From assembly GCA_014859965.1 (NCBI GenBank), contig JACZKQ010000048.1, forward strand, positions 19,479-83,478: DNA of 64,000 bases, read 5' to 3'. The stretch is from Phycisphaerae bacterium. GTDB lineage: Bacteria; Planctomycetota; Phycisphaerae; Sedimentisphaerales; Anaerohalosphaeraceae. How positions within the stretch are numbered: the first letter of the stretch is position 1; each line of letters begins with the position of its first letter. Under the pieces are notes generated by a model. It did no database searches and was not told where the DNA came from. It saw only the letters and a program-made list of their open reading frames with translations. Positions 1-8,989 of this stretch are shown here, in pieces. Made by a program: the position numbers and the translations under genes.

Positions 1-516
1 TACACGATATATGGAGTCGCTGACCCCGGTGCCTACGTACATTGATCCTCCGAAGTTTCCATACCGATCAATCGCAACCGGCGTAGGCTGGTTGAAGCCT
101 TGACCGGCAAACGGCGATTTTGTGCCATCCAGACTTATACGGGTTACCTCTCCTTTGGTCCAATTCGTTTTTTCGAACTTGTCAGCCACATAGAGGTAAT
201 CACCATAGGCGGTGCCGCCGCCCCAAGTAATTGTCTTTGGATCTACAAGCCCATCCGCAAACAGGCTTGCAGTGCGATCAGGCGAAACCTTGTAGATGAC
301 TCCATCGCGTCCGTACTCGATTTGTTCCTGATAAGTGACATATAGATCACCGCCAGGCGCAAAGGTCATATCGGTAGGTGACGTTCCGCCTTTAAAGACG
401 GCATAGGTCTGCATGAGATAATCGGAACTAAATAGCGTTACCCCCTGCACCGGGGCACATGCCCCAAGCAACAGTACCATCCCTGCAACCACCCAGTTGA
501 TCTTGTGCTGTCCCAT
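1..516 (-). CDS. Putative beta-propeller (NHL/SMP-30-like) lipoprotein, partial
   Basis: The minus-strand frame is open from the ATG at 516 to the left edge, giving 172 codons without a stop, so the 3' part is missing. A GGGAGG ribosome site lies about 7 bases before the ATG. The first 20 residues form a signal peptide ending in a lipobox (LGAC, Cys20), so the product is probably exported and lipid-anchored. The rest has repeated blade-like segments of the type DLYVTY, VIYKVSPD, YLYVADKF and SMYVGTG, as in six-bladed NHL or SMP-30 propellers. No catalytic residue can be assigned and the substrate is unknown. The family call is inference from the repeat rhythm. A strong promoter lies about 120 bases upstream. 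Confidence 0.7.
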   Translation of the reverse strand, partial: MGQHKINWVVAGMVLLLGACAPVQGVTLFSSDYLMQTYAVFKGGTSPTDMTFAPGGDLYVTYQEQIEYGRDGVIYKVSPDRTASLFADGLVDPKTITWGGGTAYGDYLYVADKFEKTNWTKGEVTRISLDGTKSPFAGQGFNQPTPVAIDRYGNFGGSMYVGTGVSDSIYRV

Positions 517-634
517 TTTCTCGGCCTCCCAATTGGTTCCTATTGTGCACACGCCCCACTGGCATGTACTCAGGTGGTCGCCTTGAGATAAAAACTCCAG
601 AAGACCACAATGTATGCCAATTCGTATATGAGCC

Positions 635-663
635 ATTAGACCAAAAGCTCACCCAATTGTCAA
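635..663 (-). promoter_or_regulatory. Sigma70-type promoter for the propeller lipoprotein gene
   Basis: Reading the minus strand, TTGACA (658-663) and TCTAAT (635-640) are separated by exactly 17 bases, matching 6/6 and 5/6 consensus positions. Transcription would start near 628, leaving a leader of about 110 bases before the ATG at 516. No riboswitch fold was recognised in that leader. The 517-776 interval holds no other gene that can be supported. Confidence 0.6.
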
Positions 664-776
664 CAGAAAATGTTGCTAAAAACAAAATTGAGCGAGATCT
701 TCGGTAAGCAAGGGCGGGAGGATTCGATGAGACGGCACCAAATACCACTCTGCGGGTCACTTGCGTGTAATCGGCC

Positions 777-1904
777 TCACGTTATGACTTGGCGATAGCA
801 GTCGAGATACGCCTCGGCTGTCTGCTGCCAAGTGAATCGTTCGACTCGCGCCCTCGCCGCCGCAGACATCGCCTTATAGCGAGACTGCTCCTGCACAAGG
901 CAAATCGCATCGGCAATGCATCGCGGGTGCGGTTCTTCGACAATTAAACCGTTGTCGACGACCAATTCGTCAACACCCTCGCAGCGTGCCGTCACGATCG
1001 GCAACCCTGAGGCCATGGCTTCGAGCATGGCGTTACTGAGGCCCTCACGGACGCTGCTGCTGACGAAGATATCGCTGTCGCGGTACAGTTGCGGCATGGC
1101 CTCAGCGTCTACCGGTCCGAGCAAACGGACATGTTCATTAAGACCGCGCTGTTGAACGAGTTGTTTGAGAGGTTCGGCCAGCCGGCCTCCACCAGCGACC
1201 GTCAATTGCACATCCACGCCCTCCTGTTTGAGCAAACCCACGGCCTCGATAAGCACGTCGATGCGTTTGGTCGCCACAAGGCGCGAAGCCGTCACCAATC
1301 GTATGGTCTTACTATCCGCCCGGACGGCAGGTGGGTGAAATCTTGTGGCGTCAACTCCGGTGTAGATAATAGGATAGTGCAGCTCGGGCATGAAGACGCG
1401 GGCCCGTTGCGTAAGGCCGGCGCTGTTGACAACTACCAGGGCGGATGATTCCCATATGCGCCGAAAGAGCGGGCCCAGCAGTCTGTAATCCAGCGTGAGC
1501 CGCGCATTGTGACCGGGCACATCGGAGCCCAGCAGTGATAGAATGTAGGGCATGTTTGCGCGGGTGCGCCAGCAGAGCCAGCCTGTTGGAAATGCGGAGA
1601 ATGCGTGGGCGAGGTCGTATTGGTTGGTTTTTATGAGGCGGCGGTAATGGGCGGGGGCTTTGAGGAGCCATTCGAGGACTTCGCTTCGCCGCCAGTGGTG
1701 CAGATTGCGTTTGCGGATTCCGACTTTGTAGAGCGTGATGTTCTCGGCGAAGCGCTCGACCGTGAGCCCGCGTCCGCAGCAGGAGGTGACCACGTCGACC
1801 GTGATTTCCGGATTGTCCGCAAACTGGCGGAGGAGGTTCAGGTGGGCCAGGCCCGCGCCGCCGCCGATCGGCGGGAATTCGTAATTGCTCATCAGTACGC
1901 GCAT
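777..1904 (-). CDS. Glycosyltransferase family 4 (GT-B fold)
   Basis: A 375-residue protein of normal length for a GT4 retaining glycosyltransferase. The N-terminal Rossmann domain starts with MRVLMSNYEFPPIGGGAG, whose glycine loop is typical of the acceptor-side domain. The C-terminal donor-binding domain has ASRLVATKRIDVLIEAV followed by the family's E-x7-E region, VREGLSNAMLEAMASG, then GLPIVTARCEG. It would transfer a sugar from a nucleotide-sugar donor to a lipid-linked or surface glycan at the cytoplasmic face. It is the last gene of a three-gene minus-strand operon, 13 bases after the membrane glycosyltransferase gene, which suggests the products act on the same glycan. Donor and acceptor cannot be read from sequence. 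Confidence 0.9.
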   Translation of the reverse strand: MRVLMSNYEFPPIGGGAGLAHLNLLRQFADNPEITVDVVTSCCGRGLTVERFAENITLYKVGIRKRNLHHWRRSEVLEWLLKAPAHYRRLIKTNQYDLAHAFSAFPTGWLCWRTRANMPYILSLLGSDVPGHNARLTLDYRLLGPLFRRIWESSALVVVNSAGLTQRARVFMPELHYPIIYTGVDATRFHPPAVRADSKTIRLVTASRLVATKRIDVLIEAVGLLKQEGVDVQLTVAGGGRLAEPLKQLVQQRGLNEHVRLLGPVDAEAMPQLYRDSDIFVSSSVREGLSNAMLEAMASGLPIVTARCEGVDELVVDNGLIVEEPHPRCIADAICLVQEQSRYKAMSAAARARVERFTWQQTAEAYLDCYRQVIT

Positions 1905-1917
1905 TGCGGGATTATCC

Positions 1918-4080
1918 TCAAGGGGCCGCCGGGGCGGTTTTCCTGACGAACAAAACGTGCTGGCCGTATACGCCAGCCACGGAGTAATTGGCCATGACGT
2001 ACTCGCGGAACGGGGCCATGGCTTCGTAGCGCTGGGCTTCGGTCGGGTTCACTCGTTCGGCAAGCGCCTTTGCATACCCCTGGTCGTAGACGGCGACTGC
2101 CTGCGGGTCGGTCGGGAGGAACTGTTCGCGCGGTGCGCCCATGAAGCCGGCGGGCGCCTGCGGCCATAATTCCAGCGGCGGGCGGCCGGCGGGGAAGTGC
2201 CGCTTTCGCGTGTCGACGATGAATCGCGGCGGGCGTTCGGCGAAGCTGTTCAACAATTGCCGCACTTTGTACGACAGTCCCGCGGGGGTGGTTACGTGCA
2301 TTTCACTTTCGAACGCATTGGGCGCCGGACAAAACCGCTGGGCCCGCACGTAAATCCCAGGCACCCAGCCCCACACGTAGATGAGGTCGTCGGCGGTGCT
2401 GTTCTGGCGAATGTGATCGCCGACCGCCTCCCACGGCTGTGCCTGGCCGCGTCGCCTTTGCGATGCCTCATCAAGCCGCTGTGCGTAGCCGCGCCTGCGT
2501 CCGCCGTAATCACTGCCGGTATCCGGGCTGCGGGTCTGGCCGGCGAAAATGGGCCAGACCAGTGCGACCATTACGAAGGCGAACACGGCGCCGCCGATTG
2601 CCCACGGCATTTTGTTTCTGGCCGCGGCGAGGCCGTGGGCGAACAGGCCGACAACATAGGCCGCCAGCATGGCCGCGGAGGCATTGAGCGGCAGATAGTA
2701 CTGCTCATAAGACCGCGGGCTGACCCAGATGAATGCCATATCCAGTATCCACCAGACGGCCAGGAGCAATACGATGTGGTCTGCGCCCTGACTCGTCTGC
2801 GTCTTATTCAGTCGCGCCCATACGGATCGCGCCAGGGCGACCACTACGGCCGTCGCGGCGAGCACGATGGGAAGCAGCAGCACGTTGTAGTATCGCAGTA
2901 TCTGTGGGGCCACTTGCGAGAGACTGGTTTGTGCCCAGCCTTCGCCCACGTAGCCCTGTAAAATCAGCCTTGAACTCTGCACGGCCATTTCGACCTGCAG
3001 CTTCGTCCACAGGACGGCTTTGATGAACGGAATGTCGCTCAAGTACGACAGCAGATCGCCCGTGGAGATGAAATAAATAGTAAACGGCGTCAGCACAAGG
3101 AGCATGGCGACAGCACCAGCAATCCAGATTGAGCGATCGACCAGGCGGAGTGCCTGCCCTGCGTCATAGCGACGCCACAAGCGGAATGCGGCGACCGCCG
3201 CCGAAGATGCGGCGAGAATCGCCACCGCAAACCAGATGCCTCGGACGGGGGCCGTCTGCAGTAACGCCTCTGACTGACCCTGCCAGAAATGCAGAATGGC
3301 CAGCGGTATGAGACCGATGATTGCGCCGCTGGTGAGCAGCATGAAATCGCACGCGGTGTCGCGCCATGAACGGTTCCTGAGCAAGGGCTGCGCCAACACG
3401 TAGACGGCAATGGCGACCACGACCGAAACGCCGGTCGGTTTGAAGTAGTAGGCATTCACGGCGGCCGCAGCGGCACAGACGGCCAGCCACCATCGGTCGG
3501 TTTGCCGGTACAAAAGAAAACAGCACGCCCCGATGACCATGAAGGCGATCATGTGCTGTTCTTTGACGTTGCCGAATTTGGCGATGACCGGGGCCGAGAG
3601 ATAGATGGAGGCAATCGCCACCGATAGCACGGCCGCGGCAGCGCCGAAGAGCCGACGCATCGTGTAAAACATCAGCACCAGTGCCGTCGCTTGAAGAAGG
3701 GCCTGGATGAGTTTGGGCCCTGTTTCATTGAAACCAAAGAGCGCCACTCCGACGACGTTCACCAGGAGGGTGCCGGGCTGGGCGCTTGCGGCTTCGTCCA
3801 CACCAAGACGCGCCCCCTTCAGCAGATGCTCCGCTGAATAGACATACGCGCCGCTATCGAAGGGGTCGGGCGAATTGAACTCCATGTACTTGCCCAGCAC
3901 AAACGGCACACCCGCCAGGATCACCGCCAGCGCAATGGCCCACGGCAGCGGCCGCCGCTCCTGTGAGATGGAGGGACCCTTTGGAACGATTCGTCGCTTT
4001 CTACGACTCATATATCGACTGCTCCCTGAAGCGCGCACATCGAAACGGTCTCTGCCCTTCATAGGCAGGCTGCCGTGCAC
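1918..4080 (-). CDS. GT-C fold membrane glycosyltransferase (PMT/ArnT-like)
   Basis: A protein of up to 720 residues with about a dozen hydrophobic segments and a C-terminal soluble domain. After the first membrane segment comes SPDPFDSGAYVYSAEHLL, which holds the acidic loop residue typical of GT-C enzymes that use polyprenyl-phosphate sugars. The gene lies 3 bases after a GT2 polyprenyl-phosphate glycosyltransferase gene, so the pair fits a flip-and-transfer system: the GT2 makes the lipid-linked sugar and the GT-C transfers it outside the membrane. The start is uncertain. GTG at 4080 has AGGA about 7 bases upstream. ATG at 4011 has AGGGAG about 11 bases upstream and would drop a basic 23-residue extension. 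Confidence 0.75.
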   Translation of the reverse strand: MHGSLPMKGRDRFDVRASGSSRYMSRRKRRIVPKGPSISQERRPLPWAIALAVILAGVPFVLGKYMEFNSPDPFDSGAYVYSAEHLLKGARLGVDEAASAQPGTLLVNVVGVALFGFNETGPKLIQALLQATALVLMFYTMRRLFGAAAAVLSVAIASIYLSAPVIAKFGNVKEQHMIAFMVIGACCFLLYRQTDRWWLAVCAAAAAVNAYYFKPTGVSVVVAIAVYVLAQPLLRNRSWRDTACDFMLLTSGAIIGLIPLAILHFWQGQSEALLQTAPVRGIWFAVAILAASSAAVAAFRLWRRYDAGQALRLVDRSIWIAGAVAMLLVLTPFTIYFISTGDLLSYLSDIPFIKAVLWTKLQVEMAVQSSRLILQGYVGEGWAQTSLSQVAPQILRYYNVLLLPIVLAATAVVVALARSVWARLNKTQTSQGADHIVLLLAVWWILDMAFIWVSPRSYEQYYLPLNASAAMLAAYVVGLFAHGLAAARNKMPWAIGGAVFAFVMVALVWPIFAGQTRSPDTGSDYGGRRRGYAQRLDEASQRRRGQAQPWEAVGDHIRQNSTADDLIYVWGWVPGIYVRAQRFCPAPNAFESEMHVTTPAGLSYKVRQLLNSFAERPPRFIVDTRKRHFPAGRPPLELWPQAPAGFMGAPREQFLPTDPQAVAVYDQGYAKALAERVNPTEAQRYEAMAPFREYVMANYSVAGVYGQHVLFVRKTAPAAP

Positions 4081-4083
4081 ATT

Positions 4084-5058
4084 TTAGTCCTGGTCGCCGG
4101 ATTGCAGCACTCTGTCGATCAGGTAAATCTCTCTACCCTGAGACTCATGATAGGTTCGCACGAGAATTTCCGCCAGCAACCCCATCAGAATAAACTGAAT
4201 CGCGGTGGTGAACAACATCATACTTAGTATAAGGAGCGGGTTTCTGTTCAGCGGTATCATGGGCGATGCGAGATATTTGAAGTACAAGAGGCCGAGAGAA
4301 GAGAGGAAGGACCCGAGAAAGCTGACCACTCCGAGGCCCCCGAACACGTAAATCGGCTTGGTGGAGAAGGACGCCAGGAACTTAATGGTCATCAAATCGA
4401 GTATCACCTTAAAGGTGCGGCTGAGGCCGTACTTGGCTTCTCCGCGGGTTCGGGGTCTGTGGTTTACGACCATCTCCGCGACGCGTTCGCCCCCCCAACT
4501 GGCCAGGGCGGGAATGAACCTGTGCATTTCACCGTAGAGGCGTATGGGTTTGAGCGAGTCGGCGCGGTAGGCTTTGAGGGTGCATCCGAAATCGTGCAGT
4601 CTTACACCGGTAATCCTGGCGATGACCCAGTTGGCGACGCGCGAGGGAAACGTCCGGGTGACGACATTGTCGTGTCTTCTGCGGCGCCAGCCGCTGACAA
4701 TATCAAAACCAGATTCGAGTTTCTGGACGAGCCGCGGGATGTCGGCCGGGTCGTTTTGGCCGTCAGCGTCCATCGGGATAATGATTCTGCCGCGGGCGTG
4801 CTTGAAGCCTGCGCTCAGGGCAGCGGTCTGCCCGAAGTTGCGCCGAAAGCAGATCACCCGAACTTTTGGGTCGCTCGCCTGTATAGTTGAAAGCACGGCG
4901 ATGCTGTCGTCCGTGCTGCCGTCGTCAATATAGATAATTTCATAACTGCCGCCGCCGGACAGCGCACTGGTGATTTCGTCGTATAGAGGCTGAAGGTTGT
5001 CCTGTTCATTCAAAACGGGCAGCACAATGGAAAGCTCAACCTTATAGTTATCGGTCAT
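4084..5058 (-). CDS. Polyprenyl-phosphate glycosyltransferase, GT2 family (DPM/GtrB-like)
   Basis: A 324-residue GT2 enzyme. The N-terminal GT-A domain begins SIVLPVLNEQDNL and has IIYIDDGSTDDS and the metal/nucleotide motif DADGQNDP. Two membrane segments follow near residues 235-260 and 270-300, ending in the HESQGREIYLI-type tail common in GtrB/ArnC-like proteins. It should transfer a sugar from UDP- or GDP-sugar to undecaprenyl phosphate. It is the first gene of the operon, with AGGAG 7 bases before the ATG and a promoter about 30 bases upstream. The sugar is unknown. Confidence 0.9.
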   Translation of the reverse strand: MTDNYKVELSIVLPVLNEQDNLQPLYDEITSALSGGGSYEIIYIDDGSTDDSIAVLSTIQASDPKVRVICFRRNFGQTAALSAGFKHARGRIIIPMDADGQNDPADIPRLVQKLESGFDIVSGWRRRRHDNVVTRTFPSRVANWVIARITGVRLHDFGCTLKAYRADSLKPIRLYGEMHRFIPALASWGGERVAEMVVNHRPRTRGEAKYGLSRTFKVILDLMTIKFLASFSTKPIYVFGGLGVVSFLGSFLSSLGLLYFKYLASPMIPLNRNPLLILSMMLFTTAIQFILMGLLAEILVRTYHESQGREIYLIDRVLQSGDQD

Positions 5059-5096
5059 AACAAACTCCTGAACGGGTTCGGGCTGAAAGACATTCT

Positions 5097-5125
5097 ATTG
5101 TAGCTGTAAGTGACGCCCTTGTAAA
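5097..5125 (-). promoter_or_regulatory. Sigma70-type promoter for the glycosyltransferase operon
   Basis: On the minus strand TTTACA (5120-5125) and TACAAT (5097-5102) are spaced by 17 bases, each matching 5/6 consensus positions. The predicted start near 5090 leaves a leader of about 30 bases before the GT2 ATG at 5058. Confidence 0.55.
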
Positions 5126-5154
5126 GATATAAGTCATTCGGACCGAAAAGACTG

Positions 5155-5183
5155 TTGATTCGATGCATTGCTTGTGTTAGGAT
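5155..5183 (+). promoter_or_regulatory. Weak candidate promoter for the DUF1573 gene
   Basis: TTGATT (5155-5160) and TAGGAT (5178-5183) are 17 bases apart, each matching 4/6 consensus bases. It lies about 60 bases upstream of the ATG at 5241 and back-to-back with the glycosyltransferase promoter. The match is modest. Confidence 0.3.
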
Positions 5184-5240
5184 TAACTATCGGTATTTGT
5201 CACCTCAGAAACCTTATGAATTCTAAGCGAGAGACAAAAA

Positions 5241-6332
5241 ATGAACACGAGGCAGGCGGTCTTTTTGATTGCGGCAATCGGCGTGGGGGTCCTCTTTCAG
5301 TCGGGCTGCGGTGAATCCAGGAAGCGACCCGCGAAAACCCCCGGCGACCCGCAGATTACTCAGGCGACTACCTCTCAGGACGTAACGGCCGTACAAACGA
5401 AAAAAGGCGGGCCGAAAATTGAGATGGAAAATCCAGTCCACGATTTCGGTACGATCGGCCCTAACAAGAAGGTCAAATGTGAGTTCACATTCAAGAACGT
5501 TGGCACCGAAGAGCTCGTCATCGACCGCGTTCTCAGCACGTGCCAGTGTTCTATCCCGGAAGTTGAACCCAAGAATTATGCGCCGGGGCAATCGGGAACG
5601 ATTCATGTGACCTATCTGTCGGGAACCCTGCCGGGCGCCGTTGAGAAACACCTGCATATCCTCAGTAACGACAAGAGCAATCCGCGCTATGAATTTACTA
5701 TCAAGGGCCGCGTCGAGCTGAAGGTGGTTGCGGACCCGTCGAGCACGATAGACCTGTTCCTTAATCAGCCGAATGCCGGTATCAAGCCGATTACCCTCAA
5801 GAGCAAGGACGGCAAGGCCTTTGCAATCCGGAGCTTCACCTCCTCTCATGATACGGTCACGGCGAAATTCGACACGGGCGCCGAGCAAAGTGAGTTTATT
5901 ATCACACCTGAGGTGGATATCGAGAAACTCAAGGCCAATTTGACAGGCTCGATTCAAATCGGCCTGTCGCATCCGGACACCACTCAAATCAGCCTGACCT
6001 ACACCGCCCTGCCGACCTATACCGTGACGCCTCCGCGGCTGATTGTCCAGGACGCGCAGCCCGGAAAGCATGTCGACCGGGAACTGTGGGTCAAGAACAA
6101 CTACGGCGGGAAGGTGGAGGTCGCATCCATCACGTCGATGAACGGAGACATGAGCGTCACTGAACAGGATGAACAAGGCGCCAGTGTCCGAATGACGGTC
6201 CGTGTCACGCCCCCGCCGCAGGAAGGCAAGAACCGCCGGTATATGTCCGACCGGCTGACGATCAAGATGAAAGACGGCGAAGAAATCTCCGTCACGTGCA
6301 GCGGGTGGTACGCACTGAACGCATTAAAATAG
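5241..6332 (+). CDS. DUF1573 domain lipoprotein
   Basis: A 363-residue exported protein. The signal peptide ends in a lipobox (FQSGC), so it is probably anchored in a membrane. Residues about 60-160 form an Ig-like DUF1573 domain: VHDFGTIGPNKKVKCEFTF, VLSTCQCS, YAPGQSGTIHVTY, then the N-D-K-S-N-P motif. DUF1573 is frequent in Planctomycetes and Bacteroidetes; its function is not established. The cysteine pair STCQC is a conserved family feature. The C-terminal half looks like two more beta-sandwich repeats, by inference. The next gene, a tetraheme cytochrome, starts 20 bases downstream, so the two are probably cotranscribed. Confidence 0.85.
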   Translation: MNTRQAVFLIAAIGVGVLFQSGCGESRKRPAKTPGDPQITQATTSQDVTAVQTKKGGPKIEMENPVHDFGTIGPNKKVKCEFTFKNVGTEELVIDRVLSTCQCSIPEVEPKNYAPGQSGTIHVTYLSGTLPGAVEKHLHILSNDKSNPRYEFTIKGRVELKVVADPSSTIDLFLNQPNAGIKPITLKSKDGKAFAIRSFTSSHDTVTAKFDTGAEQSEFIITPEVDIEKLKANLTGSIQIGLSHPDTTQISLTYTALPTYTVTPPRLIVQDAQPGKHVDRELWVKNNYGGKVEVASITSMNGDMSVTEQDEQGASVRMTVRVTPPPQEGKNRRYMSDRLTIKMKDGEEISVTCSGWYALNALK

Positions 6333-6352
6333 AGCAGGTTGCACGGCAAGCT

Positions 6353-7696
6353 ATGAAATTTTCCAGCGTTTTTTCTTACCGGATCGTCCTGGCCGCCTTC
6401 ATGGTGGGGGTCGGGTGTACGCCCAGAGGGTCCTCGAACGGCCGTTTGCCCGATTCGACTCCGCCGGGCGCCGCCGTTTCAGGCGAAACCCTGACAGTCT
6501 TCATGACAGGCAATGTGCTGAGCACGCTGCAGCCGTGCGGGTGCTCGTCGGGGCAGTTGGGCGGGTTGGACCGCCGGGGTGCGGTTCTGGCGACAGCGCC
6601 CGCCGATCAGAGACTTGTACTGGACACGGGTAATCTGTTGGCCGGCCACAAGCCGCAGGACATGATCAAGTTGGGTGTCCTGTTTCAGGCTATGTCCATG
6701 CTGGAATACGACCTTGTGCACCTCACGCCGGAGGATCTCGCCGCCGTCACCAATCTGGGCCTTGCCCAGGGGGGAACTTTCCCGCTCATCACGCCCGACG
6801 GCGAAGCCTCCTGTTCGAAGAAGTTCACGGTCGCCGGGCAGCCGCTGACCGTTACGGTGGCCTCGGCACGGGCCGACTCGCTGGACATTGATTCGCTGGA
6901 ATCGCTTTTCGAGCAGCGCCAAGCCCTCGGACTCAACATCCTCATCATCGACGATGCCTCGGATGATGTGGTGGCTAAGTTGGCGACCCTCCGTGCCTTG
7001 GACGTGGTCATCTGCCCGACGGCAGCGGATGAGCCGCGTATTATTGACAAAGGGCGACAGAAGCCATTGCTGGTTTCGGTCGGCCGGCTCGGCAAGTATG
7101 TTGCGCGACTGACCGCCCGGCCGGCGGGTGACGGCACGCTGGGTCTGGATTTCGATAAGGTAGCCGTTGATGAAAGCCTTGCCCAGGACGAACATTTGGC
7201 GCAGTTGTATAAGGATTACCAGGTGATGGTAAAGGAAGAACGGCTGCTTGAAGGTCATCCGCGGGTGCCCCTGCCCGACGGCCTGAAGTATCTCGGCAAT
7301 GAGAGTTGCCGCTCGTGCCACTCTTACGAGTACGACAAGTGGTCCAAAAATCCTCACGCCCATGCCTACGAGACCCTCGTCAATGTTGGCGCCCAGTATG
7401 ATCCGGAATGCGTGAAGTGCCATGTCGTGGGTTTCGGATACGAATCCGGCTTCATATCTGAAGAGAGCCCCAAAGACCTGCGGGACGTCGGCTGCGAAGT
7501 GTGTCACGGGCCGGGATCGGAACACCTCAAATCGCTGACCACCGGCCGAGGCGGCACGGGCATTTCAGAGCCCATGGCCAAGTGTATCGACTGCCACAAT
7601 CCCGATCATAGCCCCGGTTACCAGGGTCACGAAGAAGAGTATCTGCGAAAAATCATTCATTGGCGGGAACCTGAAGCCGCCGGCGATGTCAAATAA
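6353..7696 (+). CDS. Tetraheme cytochrome c (c554-like) with 5'-nucleotidase-like N-terminal domain
   Basis: The ATG at 6353 gives 447 residues beginning with a signal peptide (probable lipidation at VGVGC) and leaves a 20-base gap after the DUF1573 gene. An in-frame upstream start would overlap that gene and hide the signal peptide. The N-terminal 300 residues contain QPCGCSSGQLGGLDRRGAVL and VLDTGNLL, resembling the metallophosphoesterase-like half found in cytochrome fusions of this type; metal-site residues look incomplete. The C-terminal part has four heme c motifs: CRSCH (319), CVKCH (353), CEVCH (381) and CIDCH (411), in the order of cytochrome c554-like domains. A periplasmic electron carrier is likely; the partner is unknown. 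Confidence 0.82.
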   Translation: MKFSSVFSYRIVLAAFMVGVGCTPRGSSNGRLPDSTPPGAAVSGETLTVFMTGNVLSTLQPCGCSSGQLGGLDRRGAVLATAPADQRLVLDTGNLLAGHKPQDMIKLGVLFQAMSMLEYDLVHLTPEDLAAVTNLGLAQGGTFPLITPDGEASCSKKFTVAGQPLTVTVASARADSLDIDSLESLFEQRQALGLNILIIDDASDDVVAKLATLRALDVVICPTAADEPRIIDKGRQKPLLVSVGRLGKYVARLTARPAGDGTLGLDFDKVAVDESLAQDEHLAQLYKDYQVMVKEERLLEGHPRVPLPDGLKYLGNESCRSCHSYEYDKWSKNPHAHAYETLVNVGAQYDPECVKCHVVGFGYESGFISEESPKDLRDVGCEVCHGPGSEHLKSLTTGRGGTGISEPMAKCIDCHNPDHSPGYQGHEEEYLRKIIHWREPEAAGDVK

Positions 7697-7795
7697 TACG
7701 GACATCGCAAACTGATTAAGTGTGCAGGTGCGGATTTCCGATGATGTTTGAAGGCCAATCCACAGGCTCACAACATTGGAGCACCAGGAGTCGAA

Positions 7796-8818
7796 ATGAT
7801 CCGAACATTAAAGATAACCACGATTGTCGCCGCCATTCTCTGCATATCGCTGGTTGGGTTTGTGGCCGTGTTTGGTCTTCGCGGTAATCCGGAGATCGAA
7901 AACTTCATCAATTCACCCCGGATCGTCCAGGAATTCAAGAACCTTGTCACCAAGGCCCCTTCGAATGAAGGGCAGATCTCGCCGCTGGTCAGAGAGGCCC
8001 AGAAGTTTGCGCTTCGCATTGATCCGCCGCCGCCGCCGGTGACGATTCAGCCGCCAGTAACGAGAGGCCCCTCCGACATTCCAACACCGAAAGCACCGCC
8101 AGTAACCGAGGCGGTTGTAGTCGAACCGCCCCGCTTCGCCAGATTCGATCTGATCGCCACCTGCCGGTACGAGGACAGCCCATCTAAGTCCATGGTCTTG
8201 CTCGATTTACCGGGAAAGGGGCAGAAGTGGTTTCGCGTGGGTGAAAACGTTGAGCACCTGGTCATCGCCGACGTTCTGGACGGCAGCGTAGTCATGTCTC
8301 AAAGTGGACGAAACCCCCAGACGATTGCCTTGAAGCAGCAGCCTCCGCTGGCCCGCTCTTTGCTTTTGGCGGAGGGTCAAACACTGGAGGCTCCCGTTGC
8401 CGGCAGGATCAGTTATGAGCCGGTTTCTATCCCGGCGACGCCTGCTTCGTCTCTGGGCCGGGGAAATGCTTACTTTGTACCCGAAGGCGGCACACGTGCC
8501 CCTCGCACAGCGGCGGTTTCGCCACTGCGACAGCCGCCCTCTATCCCGCCGCGGTCAGTACCTTTGCCGGCCACTCGGCCGCGGACCGTCGCGGCGCCAC
8601 CCAGTACTGAGCAGCGTAAGGCCGTACTCGACGAGAATATTGCCGACCTGAAAAGTATCATGACTCAGACTGTCGCTGACGCCTCCAAGGCAGAAGTGGC
8701 CGAGGAGCAAAAGGCGCTTGCCAAACTCCTCGAAATTCTCGAGCAGGAGAAAAAGCTGGCTGACCAGCAATCCAAGGTCACTACAGCGGATAGCGGCGGG
8801 TCCACCCTGGGCGAATAG
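7796..8818 (+). CDS. gspC: Type II secretion inner-membrane clamp protein GspC-like
   Basis: The ATG at 7796 has AGGAG 6 bases upstream and was preferred over a TTG at 7748. The 340-residue product has one N-terminal membrane segment (residues about 4-25), then a proline-rich linker (DPPPPPVTIQPPV region). A small beta domain follows near residues 115-175 (LIATCRYEDSPSKSMVLLD, WFRVGENVEHLVIADVLDG), which matches the pattern of the GspC homology region. A long Pro/Ser-rich stretch and a C-terminal coiled coil (EEQKALAKLLEILEQEKKL) follow. GspC bridges the inner-membrane platform and the secretin; its place just before gspD fits. A PDZ domain, found in many GspC proteins, is absent. The call rests on context plus a weak domain pattern. 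Confidence 0.6.
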   Translation: MIRTLKITTIVAAILCISLVGFVAVFGLRGNPEIENFINSPRIVQEFKNLVTKAPSNEGQISPLVREAQKFALRIDPPPPPVTIQPPVTRGPSDIPTPKAPPVTEAVVVEPPRFARFDLIATCRYEDSPSKSMVLLDLPGKGQKWFRVGENVEHLVIADVLDGSVVMSQSGRNPQTIALKQQPPLARSLLLAEGQTLEAPVAGRISYEPVSIPATPASSLGRGNAYFVPEGGTRAPRTAAVSPLRQPPSIPPRSVPLPATRPRTVAAPPSTEQRKAVLDENIADLKSIMTQTVADASKAEVAEEQKALAKLLEILEQEKKLADQQSKVTTADSGGSTLGE

Positions 8819-8989
8819 GCCCGATAAACCTCAGACCCCATACAATCCATGATTTTTCCGCCTCTTTATACGAACGGCCGGGAACTTTTTGCGCCCCGCC
8901 GCGGTCTAAAGTGCAGGTGTATTCGGCGCGGCCGATATCTCGTTAAAATAAGCTCAGTCGGGGCCCTTTCTTTCCGATGAACCTTGATA

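Noticed and set aside
428..760. Minus-strand frame of 110 codons near the left edge
   Set aside because: It overlaps the signal peptide region of the better supported lipoprotein gene and spans its promoter.
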